64,000 nucleotides of DNA from Favolaschia claudopus (lineage: Eukaryota > Basidiomycota > Agaricomycetes > Agaricales > Mycenaceae): positions 930,001-994,000 of the forward strand of contig JAWWNJ010000003.1 of assembly GCA_037176885.1 (NCBI GenBank), in the 5' to 3' direction. The position numbers and the translations under genes were made by a program. Positions within the stretch are counted from its first letter, which is position 1. Each line of letters starts with the position of its first letter. Shown here in pieces: positions 39,643-51,451 of the stretch. A model generated the notes under the pieces. It was not told where the DNA came from. It saw nothing but the letters and a program-made list of their open reading frames with translations, and did no database searches.

Positions 39643-40587
39643 TTTTGGGATCAACAATGTACAGTGTAGTAGTGGTCCTTGGATACCAACTTCGTTTTTC
39701 CGTATTTTCCGTTCCACAACAAAGTCTATAAAATCCAAATTCTTCTAGTGTATACCAGAGCATGTAATGAGGTATTCTACCACATAATGTCAAGAATTCA
39801 CTTGGAGGTAAAGGAGAGAAAAAAATGCGGCGGTTTTGATCTCAATGTCGCATGTAGGGCTCCTTGGATGTCACACACGTTTTGCGCTAGAACTGAACAC
39901 TTCTTGCTCGTTTTCTGGTGCATTGTGAGCAAAGCATGAACAGAGTATAGTAATACACCTTCCAAGGCTTTGTAGTATGTATCGTTGCGGTAGAAAGCAT
40001 TGGAAGGGGTTGGTTTTGCCAGGTGTGATGTCACACTTTCCTCTCAAAACAGCAATCACCATTTTATCGTGGCGCATCTGGTCCGTATCCCTTGCCTATT
40101 GGATATAGGACTGGAAGTAAGTAAGGTCATCATCTTTTGGCTAAAAAATGCTTTGGGTATCGAGGTTGCGAAAGTAGGCGAGAATTGGGCAAAAGGAAGG
40201 TGATCAATATCTAGATCAGCCGCTGATGCGTCTTGAAAGTCCTGGTACTCGTACGGCTGGCGGAATGTTGGCGTGAAATTTTTTGAGGGTGCACAAATCA
40301 TGTATAATTTAGTACTGAGCCACAGAAACCTAGACTCGTGACCAGTCTGTCTACGCGCGCAACCAACGATTTTTATATGGGAGAGGGTCGTTGTCTGCCT
40401 ACGGCAACGACCTTCCCCATGGTAAAATTCGTTGCATATCGTAGGCAGGCTGGTTACGAGCCTAACAGAAACCGGCCAAAAGTTGCCAGGCAGGACTAGA
40501 GAAAAAACATTATTCAAGGAACCCTCCTTATCTATGACGGAGCAACGGTTGCAAAAATCAGAACAAGAAAAAAACTTTCGAGCGCAA
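39643..40587. other. No supported gene; contains a hairpin at 40328-40467
   Basis: The hairpin pairs CTGTCTACG / CGTAGGCAG and AACGATTTTTA / AAAATTCGTT around an inner CGTTGTCTGCCTACGGCAACG palindrome. A 182-codon minus frame over this region crosses the hairpin and has no motif. Confidence 0.5.
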
Positions 40588-40960
40588 CATTTTTTTTTTT
40601 TCAAACCTTCCGGATGAGCCCAGGACTGGACCTGGGTATACTAGGGGCTTGTAGTAGGTACGTCCTCGCCGGAATAGAGGTGTTTTGTAGTGGAAGGGGT
40701 TCATCGGGCGCGCAGGCCCGATTTGATCAACGATGATCTGTGTCAAATCGGCGTCAGTTTCGGGAGACCGCTCTCGCACCCACGACAGTGACGACACCTT
40801 CTCACCGCGCACAGCTCCCCATAATTCTCTACGTCTCGCTTGGGAGTCTCGTATGTCACAACGCACGGACCTGTAAACCCCTCTGCTTCCTAATTCTATG
40901 TGTTGGCAACAGCGCATGACTTCCGTAGGCACCAGAACTCTGAGAACACGACCATTCACC
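40588..40960 (-). other. Possible poly(A)-tailed retroinsertion
   Basis: The minus strand has a 133-codon frame without recognisable domain, running into a run of 13 As (plus-strand Ts near 40589-40601). The A run next to an otherwise GC-balanced frame is typical of LINE-mobilised sequence, but no target duplication is visible. Confidence 0.3.
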
Positions 40961-41607
40961 CAATCAAGTGCTAGCCGTCTGTGGTGTTCACCCTGTAAAA
41001 ACAGTTAGCGAGTGTATGGCTCTGGCGCGCTTTCCGTCCTTGAGCGTCACACAGCATTGTTGTCGTTACCAAAGTCTGAGTTCGTTCCACTGCAGTATAT
41101 GTCCCAATGTTCGCCGCTCCATCCAGCCTCCCCGACCGCGTCTCCTCAGATATAACCCTCACTCTCCCCCGCCCAACGACCGCGTAGTACCCGGCGCCCA
41201 CGTCGTCTTTCGGAATGCGGCGGGGAATACTTCCTCCTCGACGTTGTGTCCGAGCGACTTGACCAATTTGGCGAGGCGGACGACTTTACGACGCTCGTCC
41301 TGTCCGATTTTTCGGAGGAGGAGGAACAGCGGTTTCATAAGGACGAGATGACGTTAGAGCATCGGACCGCCGCTTGCTTCCCCGTGAACGTTTCCGTCAC
41401 CATCTTAGCCTCCCGCTGCCATTGCGCACCTCATTACTGCAGCTATAAAACACCAAGAGGAACTTTCAAGCCCTTCGTCGGTTAGAGGGTACAAGAACAG
41501 CACCACCATTGATAAGCCTTCATGAATCTTGCCGTCGTCACAGCTGCGCTTATCGGACGACGCTAGCTTTAAGGTGTCCTACTACAGCGGCTTGTGCTAT
41601 CTCGCTA

Positions 41608-41830
41608 TCCGCCATCCACCCTCGACGAACATCACATGACTGATTGTGACAACTGCCTTTTTGGGAACGTCGCGAAAGAAAAACGTGTAGAATTATCAGT
41701 AGCTCAAATTAGCTCAAATCCTTCGACCAGATTGTACAAAATAGCCTCGCCTTGCTTCTGAGCGTGTGACATCAGCAAAATATTGAGTCTTTGGGACATC
41801 ATGTGATGTTCGTCGAGGGTGGATGGCGGA
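41608..41830. mobile_element. 223-bp MITE with TA target duplication
   Basis: Perfect terminal repeats of 32 bases, TCCGCCATCCACCCTCGACG... and their complement, flanked by TA (41606-41607 and 41831-41832). The empty site would read TCTCGC-TA-TCTTAACC. Tc1/mariner-type by duplication. Confidence 0.9.
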
Positions 41831-41832
41831 TA

Positions 41833-43107
41833 TCTTAACCGCCGCTCTCAGTATTCCATCTGCAACAATCAGCAAACACATATCTGGATCTCGGCGTATC
41901 GTGTCAAGAATCGATATTTGGCAGGTGCGGTTCGAAACATCCACTAGTACTATGCTCACCTTCCCTGTAGAACGCCTCGTTCATCTTAGTCTGTTGCGTT
42001 CTGGATGCAAGCGGGCAGGGGGTCAATGCCCCGGATGCTCGGCAGTTCACCGGGGAGTTCTTTGAATATTCTTCGGTTGGCGGGGTTGTGGGTCTCGAAC
42101 GCGTTGTAGAGCGCGTTTTGACGAGTCTTGGCGAGCGTCTTGTCAGGTATGCATTCCTACTAGCTTTGACCGGTCAACTGACTTGTGTTTCAGGCGTGAT
42201 TTGAACGCGTAATTGAATTTTTCTTGAAGTTTATTGTATCTGTATAGTTTTTATTAGTATATATACGTATATTCGTTCATGTTGTACATCCTTCTATCCT
42301 GTATTGACTTGGTACTCGTCGCTGAATTGATTTCTGGTCGACACTGGTCGACAGTGTGTTTTCTACCAAAATCCCGCACCGCCACCGCACGATCGCAAGC
42401 CCTGCGGCCGTCTTGCTGCAGCTGTGCTGCCGCATGCTGCAGCAGATTTTCTACGTTGTAGAAAATACTAGTTTCTACGTCCATGTCCGCATTCGTCGAA
42501 ACAATAAGAGTCGACGGCACTTTCCGGCACGTTGACTTTAACGCCGCAACTATTGTTTTCTCATCCATTTTCTACGCTGCTGACTTCAAACTTTTCTACA
42601 GGGCAGGAATTAGTGCTGACTCTTATCTTTTCAGCTCTATTTTCTCCCGCCTCGGCTTTATTGTTGAAAATATTATTTTCAACGGGTAGGAAAGTGATGA
42701 AGAACAGTTTGTTTTCACCAACACTTCCAACAACGGTGAATGTTTTAATTTCTACGGTATTTTCGGGACTGTTTTCTACTACGTCGAAACTAATATTTTC
42801 CCCAACTCATTCCACAGGGAGGAAATTTGTTTTTTTCCGGAGTGGTACGTTGAGAGTACTACTGGTAGACTAAGTGGGAATTATAAACTTTGTTAGCTTC
42901 GCCAATATATGGATGTCATACTGCACAGTCTCAAGTTGTTCATCCCCGTTCTCCTCATTTGTTTCTGATTTTCAGCAGTGTGCACTTGATAGAGACCAGA
43001 GACCGACTGATACCATTTATTGGCTTTATTATTGATATTAGCACCCTACCCACTTAACTCTTGGTGGACTTAGCCAGAAAAAATCGCTCGGTTCTTTATG
43101 ACGAAAA
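41833..43107. other. No supported gene; TTTTCTAC-rich repeats
   Basis: 42440-42840 repeats TTTTCTAC/GTAGAAAA-like motifs and includes the near-palindrome GTTGAAAATATTATTTTCAAC at 42663-42683. Frames here follow the repeats and are not counted as genes. 41200-41490, just before the MITE, has a 79-codon acidic frame (EEEEQRFHKDEM) that I cannot place. Confidence 0.4.
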
Positions 43108-43213
43108 TTCATGATGTTTTGTCATGAATTCATAATCTTGCAAAAATGAGCTTCTGAGCATCATGAAACCCCCCTTGAAATTCATGGTGTGCTTCATGAC
43201 AAAACATCATGAA
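43108..43213. repeat. Perfect 21-bp inverted repeat
   Basis: TTCATGATGTTTTGTCATGA... at 43108-43128 is exactly complementary to 43193-43213, with more CATGA motifs between and after. Confidence 0.8.
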
Positions 43214-43254
43214 ACCTGAAAATGACAGTTTGCATGAATTTCATGATGTATACT

Positions 43255-43540
43255 TTGCACAGTGGTTTCTTTATCTCGTTGGGATTCAGTCCTCCCTCGA
43301 GCCAGACCAACAGCATATGACAGTGTAGTGTTCCGCGGCCTTGAGCCTCAACACAGCCGTAGTAGGCATTGACAAGACCGAGAATACCTCCATCCAGATC
43401 TTCTTGCTTTGGATCGTAGCCTAAGAGTGCAGATATGAAAACTTTCATGTACAAATTGAAGAACCGGGCAGCAATGACAGGGTTCTTGGCCACAAGTACT
43501 GATTGTTCCCAGACAAGTTTGATGTTCGGATGGAAGCCTT
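43255..43540 (-). pseudogene. Helitron Rep (HUH endonuclease) fragment
   Basis: The minus-strand frame from about 43540 reads FHPNIKLVWEQSVLVAKNP, ARFFNLYMKVFISALLGYDP, EDLDGGILGLVNAYYGCVEA and GRGTLHCHMLLVWLEGGLNP. The HCH motif in the setting GTLHCHML is the histidine pair of Helitron replication initiator domains. No helicase domain or Helitron ends are present nearby. It is cut at 43541 by the LINE-E sequence. Confidence 0.8.
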
Positions 43541-43546
43541 AGCAGT

Positions 43547-44275
43547 GTGGCCCGGAGAGAGGCCATTCTCTGGTACCATAGGGAATCGATGGCCGATGGC
43601 CGTATGTTCAATGCCAACAAGGTCAACAACTGCCTAAAAAGCAAGCACAAAATTATGTTAGTCGGTGACGCGGAGGTCATGGCAAGAAAAACCATGGCTG
43701 ACAGGCATAAATCACGGAGAGACTGCCGATGCGCAGCATGCAGCGATGGGAGAGTCAAGACGAACTGCGCTCACCCCAACCAGTGCTTCGCAAAAGCAAG
43801 AGCCATGCTTATGTCACTGGATGACAAGTGGAATCCATTGATCCCCCAGCCGGAAGACTACGAAGACGAGGACGGAGATGAGGATCATCCGGAAACGGAA
43901 CAACACGACGAGGAATGCCGCACCTTTGATACTAGAATTTCACAACCCTCGCTAGCGGACACCTTCCGAATTTTCTGTGACGGAACTCGAGGATCTAACC
44001 GGGCCTCAAATTTGAGAATGGAGCCGGAACCTGACGAAGAAGACATCTGTGTTTACACTGACGCGAAAACTTCGCAAACTGCGAACAGCCTGTCATGACC
44101 ACAGGCGCCGGAGTATTCTATGGAACGGGAGACGTCAGAAACAGGGGATTTAAAATCCCGGATGAACTGGGATCGACGAACCAAGCCGGAAAGATACTGG
44201 CAATCAAGGAGGCGATCGAAAACAATCCAACGGACGTCCCTATCACCGTTTATAGTGACTCGGACTACGCAATAG
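43547..44275 (+). pseudogene. LINE-E pol, block 1: linker and start of RNase H
   Basis: VARREAILWYHRESMADGR and a cysteine cluster CRCAAC...CAHPNQC are followed by an acidic spacer, LADTFRIFCDGT and ICVYTD (first RNase H aspartate). The frame shifts near 44085 into TGAGVFYGTGDVRNRGFKIP and GKILAIKEAIENN, with VYSDSDYAI at the KDZ insertion. The order matches fungal LINE pol proteins with a C-terminal RNase H. Confidence 0.8.
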
Positions 44276-45406
44276 GAGCCATAGCTGTAATATATAGAAT
44301 GAACTACACGAACCTAGCCATATAAAATTGCAAACTAAACTTACAACTCTAGCCAACTGCTTGGCTAGGTCTATATTGCCCGCCAGGCGGGTGTTTTGCC
44401 CTTTTGGGGTGCTTTCCGGCCTCGGCGGTTACGTGTAATTGTTCCACGGCTAGGCGGAGCGGCAGCATCATCCACTTTGTTCGGACTGTTCCACTCTGTC
44501 AATCATTCTCCCTCATCGCTGTTAGCGAAATCTCTTTCTCTTATCTCTGTAATCCTTTTGGAAGCAGCCGAATCTTTCGGGATTCTCGGTGCTTAAATCC
44601 GGCGCTGTATTCTGGGTTTCAATTCTGCCCTGCGTGCTTTCCAGCAACACAGTACATACCTATCAGCAGATATCAGTCTGAATTCTTTTCTGTAGCATTC
44701 ATACCCTGTCGTAATACACGAACGTGAAATAAAATCAGAAGATCTAGGGGCCTAGTGCATCAATCCAGAAACAGAAATCCGGCTCAGGGTTAAGGCTACC
44801 CTCGAGTTTCCAACTTAACCCACGAGCCAGCTGTCAAATCTAGGCAAATGCTTCGACTCGGACTGGGAGTTGCTGGGAGGTTTTGCGGAACGCGATGACG
44901 AAAGTGTTTGACATATTCTGTCAAACGCGTTGCACATCACGGAGTTACTCAAAGTAAATTCAAGGGGTATCCTGAGGGAATTCTTTATTTCGGATACAAT
45001 CGCCCAATCCAACTGGATTGTGGTACTTCGTGCCTAATACTTCCTAGAAATTCATGACTTGAACCGTTTCAATGAGAACGAAGTAAGCGAATGATTCGAA
45101 GAAAACAAAACTTTGCAAGGGGTCGGTGCGTTAGGATGACTACAAAGCGGGTGTGTGGACCACGTCGTCCACGAGTGTGTTGGTCTTGAAGCGTTTCAAC
45201 TACTGTGATCAAGAACTGGGCGGGACTGAAAAGTGACGAGAAGGATGCGGGCATGCGGAAATTGCCGAGCAGACTTCGCAACGGCTAAATTTTTGTCAAG
45301 TCTCTACACGACCCAAACACGACCAATACACGACACTGTGGCAACTCAATTATATTTATGCAATTAAGTGAGAAGTAAACTAAGATGAAGTCGGAACATA
45401 GGGAAG

Positions 45407-47513
45407 CTATCGACGGGATTTTGCCACAAAATTTTCGTACTCTAGAGCAATACCCTCAAGTATCCAAGTAACATCTACCACGGCAGCCTCCCAATCCTTA
45501 TGCAGGGATGCCGAGTTGAGGGCAGCGCAACCCCAAAAGAAGAGAGAAGCCACCAGCGTGAGATGTCCATCCTCCCCCCACACCAGCAGCTCATCATCCC
45601 ATTCACCATACACGTCCTCAATCTCAAGCTTTCCACCCGGTCCTCGGACACGCCAGTCTGGTCGCGTAAGCTGTCACGTTCTTCACGGGCGGCGCACGGG
45701 CACGATTGCCTTCAATCCAGCGACTAACCTCAGCTGGCCGAGAGGTAGCGGGGAGGGAATGTTCGCTCTCGAACTTTGATGCGACTTCAATCCGAGTCCA
45801 CGCGTCGAGAAGTGCATTGAAATGGGGTCCCAGCCCGATAGCAGTCGCCTGCGAGAAAGCGGATGCGAACCACGGAGCCGCATCCCGCGGGCATACCCGA
45901 GCGGCGGCAAGAGTTGTCGATGGGGTGGTCACGGTCGTCATTACGGCAGGTGGAGAGGTGGGTGGAATAGGGAGAGCCGCTTTCTCGAAACTAGGCTCGG
46001 CGACGGGGTTTGGTCGCGACGACCAGCGCGCAGGTGGGAGCGAGTCTCCTTCGAAATCATCTTCATCTTGATCCATACCGAAGGCATCCTCCGACATGCT
46101 TGGGCCGTGTTCCTGTCCATCCGACATGCTGACGTCGCCGTGTCCATCGTCATCCGTCAACGGGGGACTGTGAGCCTGAGAAGGAGGCATGCTCTGTAGT
46201 TCCGACGGCGTATCGTCCATGGCATGGTCAGCGTTAGCGGAGAGCGTGGGGGCCGAGGATGTGATGGGAATGTGTGAAGGGTCTGGTAAGGTTTGTGCGG
46301 TCGCCACGTCGAGATCGTTGCGAGCCAGGCGATTAGAGCGGCGGCGTTGAGTGGGTATATTCTTTGCTACCTTACGCGGCTTCGGACGTGGAGCGGGATT
46401 GGAGGGCTGCGAGATGGGATTGGGAGGCTGGGGACATGAGGGAAGGTCGGTACGAAGTTTCTGCGCAATAGCTTGATTGCGCAGACGATTGCGGTCGATC
46501 TGTTGTTGGTAGGTCAAATCCTCGAATGCGATACCCGCAGTCGGATCCTCGAAAGTGACAGAGATGTCCCCTGCCACCATGGTCGTCGTTGTCGTCGTAG
46601 GTTTGGGTAGGGAGACGACTGTCGAGACTGAGGAGGGAGATGTAGGTGCGGGAGCCGATTGAGGTATGGGTACGGAAGCGGCAACGTCATGGGCAGGCGC
46701 CACTGCCTGTATTCCCGTCAGAGTTGGTGGTGTTGCGGCTGCAGCGCGTTTTCGCTTCCCAATTTTCCGCTTCTTCTGAGCAGGCCCGCCGCCGTCAGAA
46801 TCGCAGTCGGAAATAGGATCCGACACACTTCCGGATTCGACGTCGTCATCGCTGTCGTCGTCGTCGTCGTCGAAATCTGGATCGTTCATCGTATATTTGG
46901 CATGTTCCAGCTCGTCTTCAGGACGAATTGCGGTGGCGGCACAGTCCGCAGGAGCTATTGGGCGTGAATGTGAATTGGTTTAGTTACGAAAGAAGTACGC
47001 ACTGTACGCCGTATGCAAATACTCGACTAAAAATTCTAGAACTTGCTTGTTAAAGCGTTCCTTCTTCCGCTGTGGCCAATGGTGGGCAGCTGCAGTGCGG
47101 TTTACACCATCAGAGACGCTGAGAACAGTGGTCAGAGATTGTGAATATCGGGCTGAGTGCAAGGCTCACTGAATAGTTCGTATTTCTCCGTTGTACCGAG
47201 GGATAGGACCTCCCGCAATCAAAGTAACATGAAGCCCGGTATGCTCGTGGATGCCGCGTAAAATCGGCGCAACAAAGTCAGCGATCGAATCAATGCATCT
47301 ATATCAGGTCGATTAACACATCGTCAAATTTATTGAGTAACAGCACACACCTTTGACGATCGGATGGACTGTTCGACGGCGGATCCCGAAGCGAGCGCTC
47401 GTACTTGGCCTTCGCTTCCGTCGCGGTGTCCTTCGCCCGTTGTGCAAAACCCGCCTTCTCCTCCGTCGACAAGGCATTAAAAAGCCCGCGAGCGACGCGA
47501 GATCGAAACCCAG
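45407..47513 (-). pseudogene. KDZ-associated accessory gene, five exons, 5' truncated, one frameshift
   Basis: Minus-strand exons 47513-47351, 47298-47170, 47118-47003 and 46954 onward are joined by introns of 48-52 bases with GT/AG ends, all in one frame. Text: GLFNALSTEEKAGFAQRAKD, then CIDSIADFVAPILRGIHEHT, LIAGGPIPRYNGEIRTI, VLEFLVEYLHTAYT, and a long disordered acidic/basic middle (DDDDDDSDDDVES, KKRKIGKRKR). The C-terminal fold has LGPHFNALLDAWTRIEVASK and, after a frameshift near 45640, GEDGHLTLVASLFFWG and ending at 45407. I recall similar uncharacterised proteins as frequent in Agaricomycetes; a role in transposition is inference from location. Confidence 0.65.
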
Positions 47514-47639
47514 CTTTGAGATAGATTCACATAATTACCTGAAAAATCTGGGTCTGGGTAAGCTCTATCACTTTCTGCCCTTTCAATTGAACCGCAGAAA
47601 ATTTTAGGGGATTCGTTACGACGTAATTATAAACTGATC

Positions 47640-49652
47640 ATTGCTCGTGCCGAACGCGATCGGCAAGTCGACAACTTTGAGCAAGTATCCTCCACAGTCG
47701 AGCGTGATGTGCGTGCGGCATGGCAGAAGCAAATTAACGACTGGCTTCAGGACGAGACCAAGCGAAACCCTTACACTTTACAAAAGCACAGTGAGTACGA
47801 TTCGCAATTCATTTCTGCCAACTCATCATCAATGATCAGATGGACCTACAGAAGCACATGTTCGTGCCGAACTCAAACGAGAAGAGGAGCGTGACGCTGC
47901 GAGCGGCAAGGTCCCCCTGCATGGTACAAGTGCGACTGCGTTCCTGGTAGGCGGACTCCAAATTGAGGACGCACAGTAATATTCCATCATCATCAAGTTT
48001 TTGTTCCATTCTGATTTGTCATTCACAGACGTCGTATCATTGCTGAGCAAGCCGGGCTTACAATCGTCTCCCCGGACCGTGATTCGAAGATTCAAGAACT
48101 TCGGCTTGCGCTCCTGAAAAAAATTGGTCGCTTCCGCGAGCTCCAGGCGATGTACATGCCGGGTGCCGCTCGCGCCATTGCCCAAGAGGAAGCACGCCGA
48201 GATCCAGAAGCCGCAGCTCCGCGCGCTGAACATGCCAAATTGTATATGCCGCACGAGTTGTCAGAAGCTGAGCGCGGAGCCGGGTGTGTGCACGGTCTCT
48301 CAGAAATGGAGGCTAAACTTCGCGTGGCTCAGTCTTCAGCTGCACTAACCGTTCTTCGCGGCCGGCTACACGCCAAGCGACATTTTATCACATTTCGTAA
48401 CGACCATCTGACGGGGCAGAAGAAAACAACGAAGGCACATAGTTTGATTGAGCAGCTCGGCGAGCGAGTGAACGCCAGTGCAAACAAGTATCGCAAAGGG
48501 TACGAGGCGCTGATCGTTTTGAAGGGGAAGGATTTCGCGCCGCATTTCAGGGAGCTTAAGAATGATGACATCAGGTTGGACAGCGACAATGGTGAGTCAG
48601 ACGCCGCGCGCGGCTAGGAAGAAGTTGGCAATTAGCCCTGTGCTAGAAAGTTTTTAGCACTTGCTATGCTATGCTAGAAATGTCGAGGGCCAAAGAACAA
48701 TAGCTAGCACACGTTAATAACACATTTTTAGCAGTCACGTGCACTCGTCGCGCCGCCCTGGACGGTACAATTTTGGCCTGCAAGAGGTAGATTCTTCTGT
48801 GAAACTGTCCAGAAAACATCCCCGAAGGTTGTCACAGCAAGGAATGCTCATCTGAATACAAATTTCGATCCATCAGCCCAATTCGGACACTCGGCAAGCG
48901 CCGGCTGGACTCGATAAGCACCAGAACAGGAAATTTCTCCGCCATCTCATCGAAAACCGTATTTCAACCTTCTATCCTTCCATGACCACTCAAATAAATC
49001 CCAGGATGGTCCCTCAGACACCCACAGTGCTGCTTGAATTTATAGCAATAAATAGCATGCGGTTTTGGACGGTCCTCAGCCTAGCAGCTAATAACATGTT
49101 AATAATATGTGCTATATAGCATTGTTATTAACAATTGAGTTTACAGCACAGCGCTATTGGCAATGCTCGGCTCGGGTCGGGGGGCGCGTGCGCCACGGAA
49201 CGCGCCAGGCCAATCAAAACGGTTGATGTCCTGGATTTGGACAGTTTTCGAGGGCAGCGGAGATGACGAAAGGGATTTACATGATTGTGAGTACAGTTTT
49301 TTCTTCTATGTTCTATACTTTGACGAAGACTCTGATCGGAACAGCGGTTCGCGTTGAGTGGTCGCGCGCCAAGGCTCGGAAAGCTCGATGGGAGGAAGAA
49401 GTCAAGCTACTCGAGGAAGAAATGCGACGCAGCTTGCGCTATCTTGAATGGCAGGCGACATGGTGGGAAAGCCGTCAAGAATCCCGCTTGGAGGTATCTT
49501 CCGACCTGAAAGCTGCCCTTCGTGCCTATGCACTGAAGCAAGCGTGGTTTCATCGCCGCATTCGGGACTTCTTCAAATCGCAGTGGGATAATCCGGTAAT
49601 TGATGAGGAAACGGTGTTAGAGGATGCGGATCTCCGTACATTTTTATCGTAG
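47640..49652 (+). pseudogene. KDZ transposase, C-terminal part, with introns and a MITE insertion
   Basis: Exons: to 47790 (DRQVDNFEQVSSTVERDVRA), 47840-47975 (GPTEAHVRAELKREEERD), 48029-48632 (SKIQELRLALLKKIGRFREL, HAKRHFITFRNDHLTGQK, ANKYRKGYEALIVLKG), 49165-49286 (RGARAPRNAPGQSKRLMSWI) and 49345-49652 (VRVEWSRAKARKARWEEEV, HRRIRDFFKSQWDN), stop 49652. Introns are 49, 53 and 58 bases with GT/AG ends. These segments are typical of the C-terminus of mushroom KDZ transposases. The N-terminal and catalytic parts are missing, replaced by the opposed accessory gene, so this element could not move itself. Confidence 0.8.
48633..49156. mobile_element. hAT-type MITE in the KDZ transposase (8-bp target duplication)
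   Basis: TTGGCAAT is at 48625-48632 and 49157-49164; excision restores KKLA-MLGSGRG. Ends TAGCCCTGTGCT / AGCACAGCGCTA are inverted, and TAGCA/TGCTA motifs fill the subterminal regions. An 8-bp duplication with such ends fits hAT. Confidence 0.9.
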
Positions 49653-49957
49653 GCATTATCATTAATCTTGACACAATCGAGAGATGAGATGAGTGGCGTT
49701 TTCGGGTGTGGGTTTGATAAGATTGAGTAACTTGAAGATTATCCTAATCTGAGCACCATGTGATCCTCCCCCTGCGAGCATGTCACTGATCCCGGCCGTC
49801 CGGACGCCTGTATATAGCAAAGACCGTATAACCGACGGCGCTGCATATAGTTTAAATCATATGAACCTAGCCAACGCATGGCTAGAGTCGTAAGTTTAGT
49901 TTGTAGGTTTACATGACTAGATACATACCCACAGTCTGATTTGTACAACCACGGGTG

Positions 49958-51451
49958 GCAATAGACAGCTTAACAAAAAGCCTGCGCAAAATGGAAGACG
50001 AGGGCTTCCTAGCCGCAGACAACGGACCGATAATTCAACTTACAGTAGACAAAATAAGGGAAAGAAAGGCAATAACCCGCCTTGGAAAGATCCCCAAAGA
50101 CGGCCCAGGCAAGATCGAGCACGGGGAGGCAACCAAACTTGCTAAGGCGGGCTGTTTGAGGACAGCAACAGACATGGTTGACACTAGTCTCTTGTAAACA
50201 GACGCTACATACAATGGTCCTCGTACCTGCGGTGTATGTAGTCTGTCAACTTGCTGTCATCGGTGATTGGAGGTGAGCGTAATGCCGTAATGATTTGAAT
50301 CAAGTTGAATCAGTCGCGTCGTTCTGCCTTCTGCCACGCGTTCTTGGTTGTTCTGCTCTGTGGGGTACCATAAACGACTCAATCTGATGATATCACTCAC
50401 TTGAATGAAAGGAAACCGCCCAAAATTGAGGGAGATTAGAATTTGGTGGGTTGGCCGCCGGCCATCCGCGGTATTGTCAATTCCTGTTGCTGCGAGCGAA
50501 ATAACTCATTTCAACTTCACACACCTGTTCAACTATCTGAGTCTGATCACCCTACCTCAAAACTCAAGCGCTAGAGCGCGGGCGCGGTTGTGGTATAAGG
50601 CGAATAGTGTGTGGGAACTATTTCCCAATCTGTACATTACGGCATTATGCCCACCTCCGTGCATCACCCCCGTGGCAAAATACAGACTAGGTTGACACCC
50701 AAATGAGACCGGACCTGATCCTCTCAGGAGTGAAACTGAGGGGAATGACTCAATCAGCTGCATATAAAAAAATATAATAATAAAATCATACGGCGGAGGA
50801 AGATGAATACCTTTGCTTATCAAGACTCCCTGGATCGCTGGGATACAATCAGGAATGTCGCTCTTGCTAGAGAGTCAATGACTGAGAAGCCGGGAGAAAT
50901 TATGAGCGCCGAGGAGATATGGCTTTCCACATACAACAAAGATATCACGCGAAAAATCCGTGTGTTCCTCTGGATGGTAATCCACAATGGATCTAAAGCC
51001 GGACGCTACTGGAACAAGGTCATAGGGAGCGAACACCGTGGGTGTGAGCACTGTGGAACAAGTGAAACAATGGAGCACATACTAATCAAATGCGAAGAGC
51101 CAGGACAGAGAAGGATCTGGGACCTGGTGAGTAAAACATGGGAAAGAAAAACCGGAAAATACCTTAGACCCTCATTCGGCAAAGTCATGATGTGCGGGAC
51201 CAGTGAAAAGAAGACGAGAGGAGAAGAGAGACTTCTCCGCATTTTAATCTCTGAGTTGACGTACCTATGTAATATGGAAATTGAGGAACGAGAGAGTCAT
51301 CGGAGGTAAAGGAGTCTTAGGTCGTGCCTCAGACAGGGAAATTGAAAACAGATGGCGTCACACGATGAACAATAGACTGTCGATTGACTGTGTACTAACC
51401 AACACAAAGAAATACGGCGGTAGAAGCATAAGAAAATCGACTGTCCTTCAG
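49958..51451 (+). pseudogene. LINE-E pol, blocks 2 and 3: rest of RNase H and zinc finger
   Basis: Block 2 (49958-50184) reads DSLTKSLRKMEDEGFLAADN, IRERKAITRLGKIPKDG and GEATKLAKAG, the RNase H C-terminus. Block 3 (50690-51451), after the MITE, reads LILSGVKLRGMTQSAAYKKI, EEIWLSTYNKDITRKIRVFL, the zinc finger CEHCGTSETMEHILIKC and LRNERVIGG...WRHTMNNRLSIDC. Several frameshifts. The end is lost at the LTR start. Confidence 0.8.
50185..50689. mobile_element. 505-bp MITE in LINE-E (GGTTGACAC target duplication)
   Basis: GGTTGACAC lies at 50176-50184 and 50690-50698. Ends TAGTCT / AGACTA. Inside the left end is a hairpin CAGACGCTACATACA / TGTATGTAGTCTG. hAT-like by 8-9 bp duplication. Confidence 0.75.

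Larger units (their letters stand above)
44276..49957. mobile_element. KDZ (Kyakuja-Dileera-Zisupton) DNA transposon, degenerate, 5.7 kb
   Basis: GCAATAG is duplicated at 44269-44275 and 49958-49964; removing the element restores DSDYAI-DSLTKS in the LINE-E RNase H. Inside both ends are related inverted segments (CAAACTAAACTTACAACTC near 44335 against its complement near 49890) plus TAGCCAACTGCTTGGCTAGG-like hairpins. Cargo: the C-terminal part of a KDZ transposase on the plus strand and a multi-exon accessory gene on the minus strand. 44276-45406 and 49653-49957 are non-coding ends. Confidence 0.85.
43541..51451 (+). mobile_element. LINE-E: non-LTR element fragment split by a KDZ transposon and a MITE
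   Basis: Three blocks of one pol C-terminal region read in order: 43541-44275, 49958-50184 and 50690-51451. Between them lie the KDZ element (GCAATAG duplicated) and a 505-bp MITE (GGTTGACAC duplicated). Both the RT part and the 3' end with poly(A) are missing; the right edge is cut where the Gypsy-A LTR begins. Confidence 0.85.

Noticed and set aside
40056..40604. A 182-codon minus-strand ORF
   Set aside because: It crosses the imperfect hairpin at 40328-40467 and ends in an A run; no motif or codon pattern supports it.
43194..43493. Helitron fragment as part of the neighbouring LINE
   Set aside because: It is on the opposite strand and has the HCH Rep motif; the LINE frame starts only after 43541.
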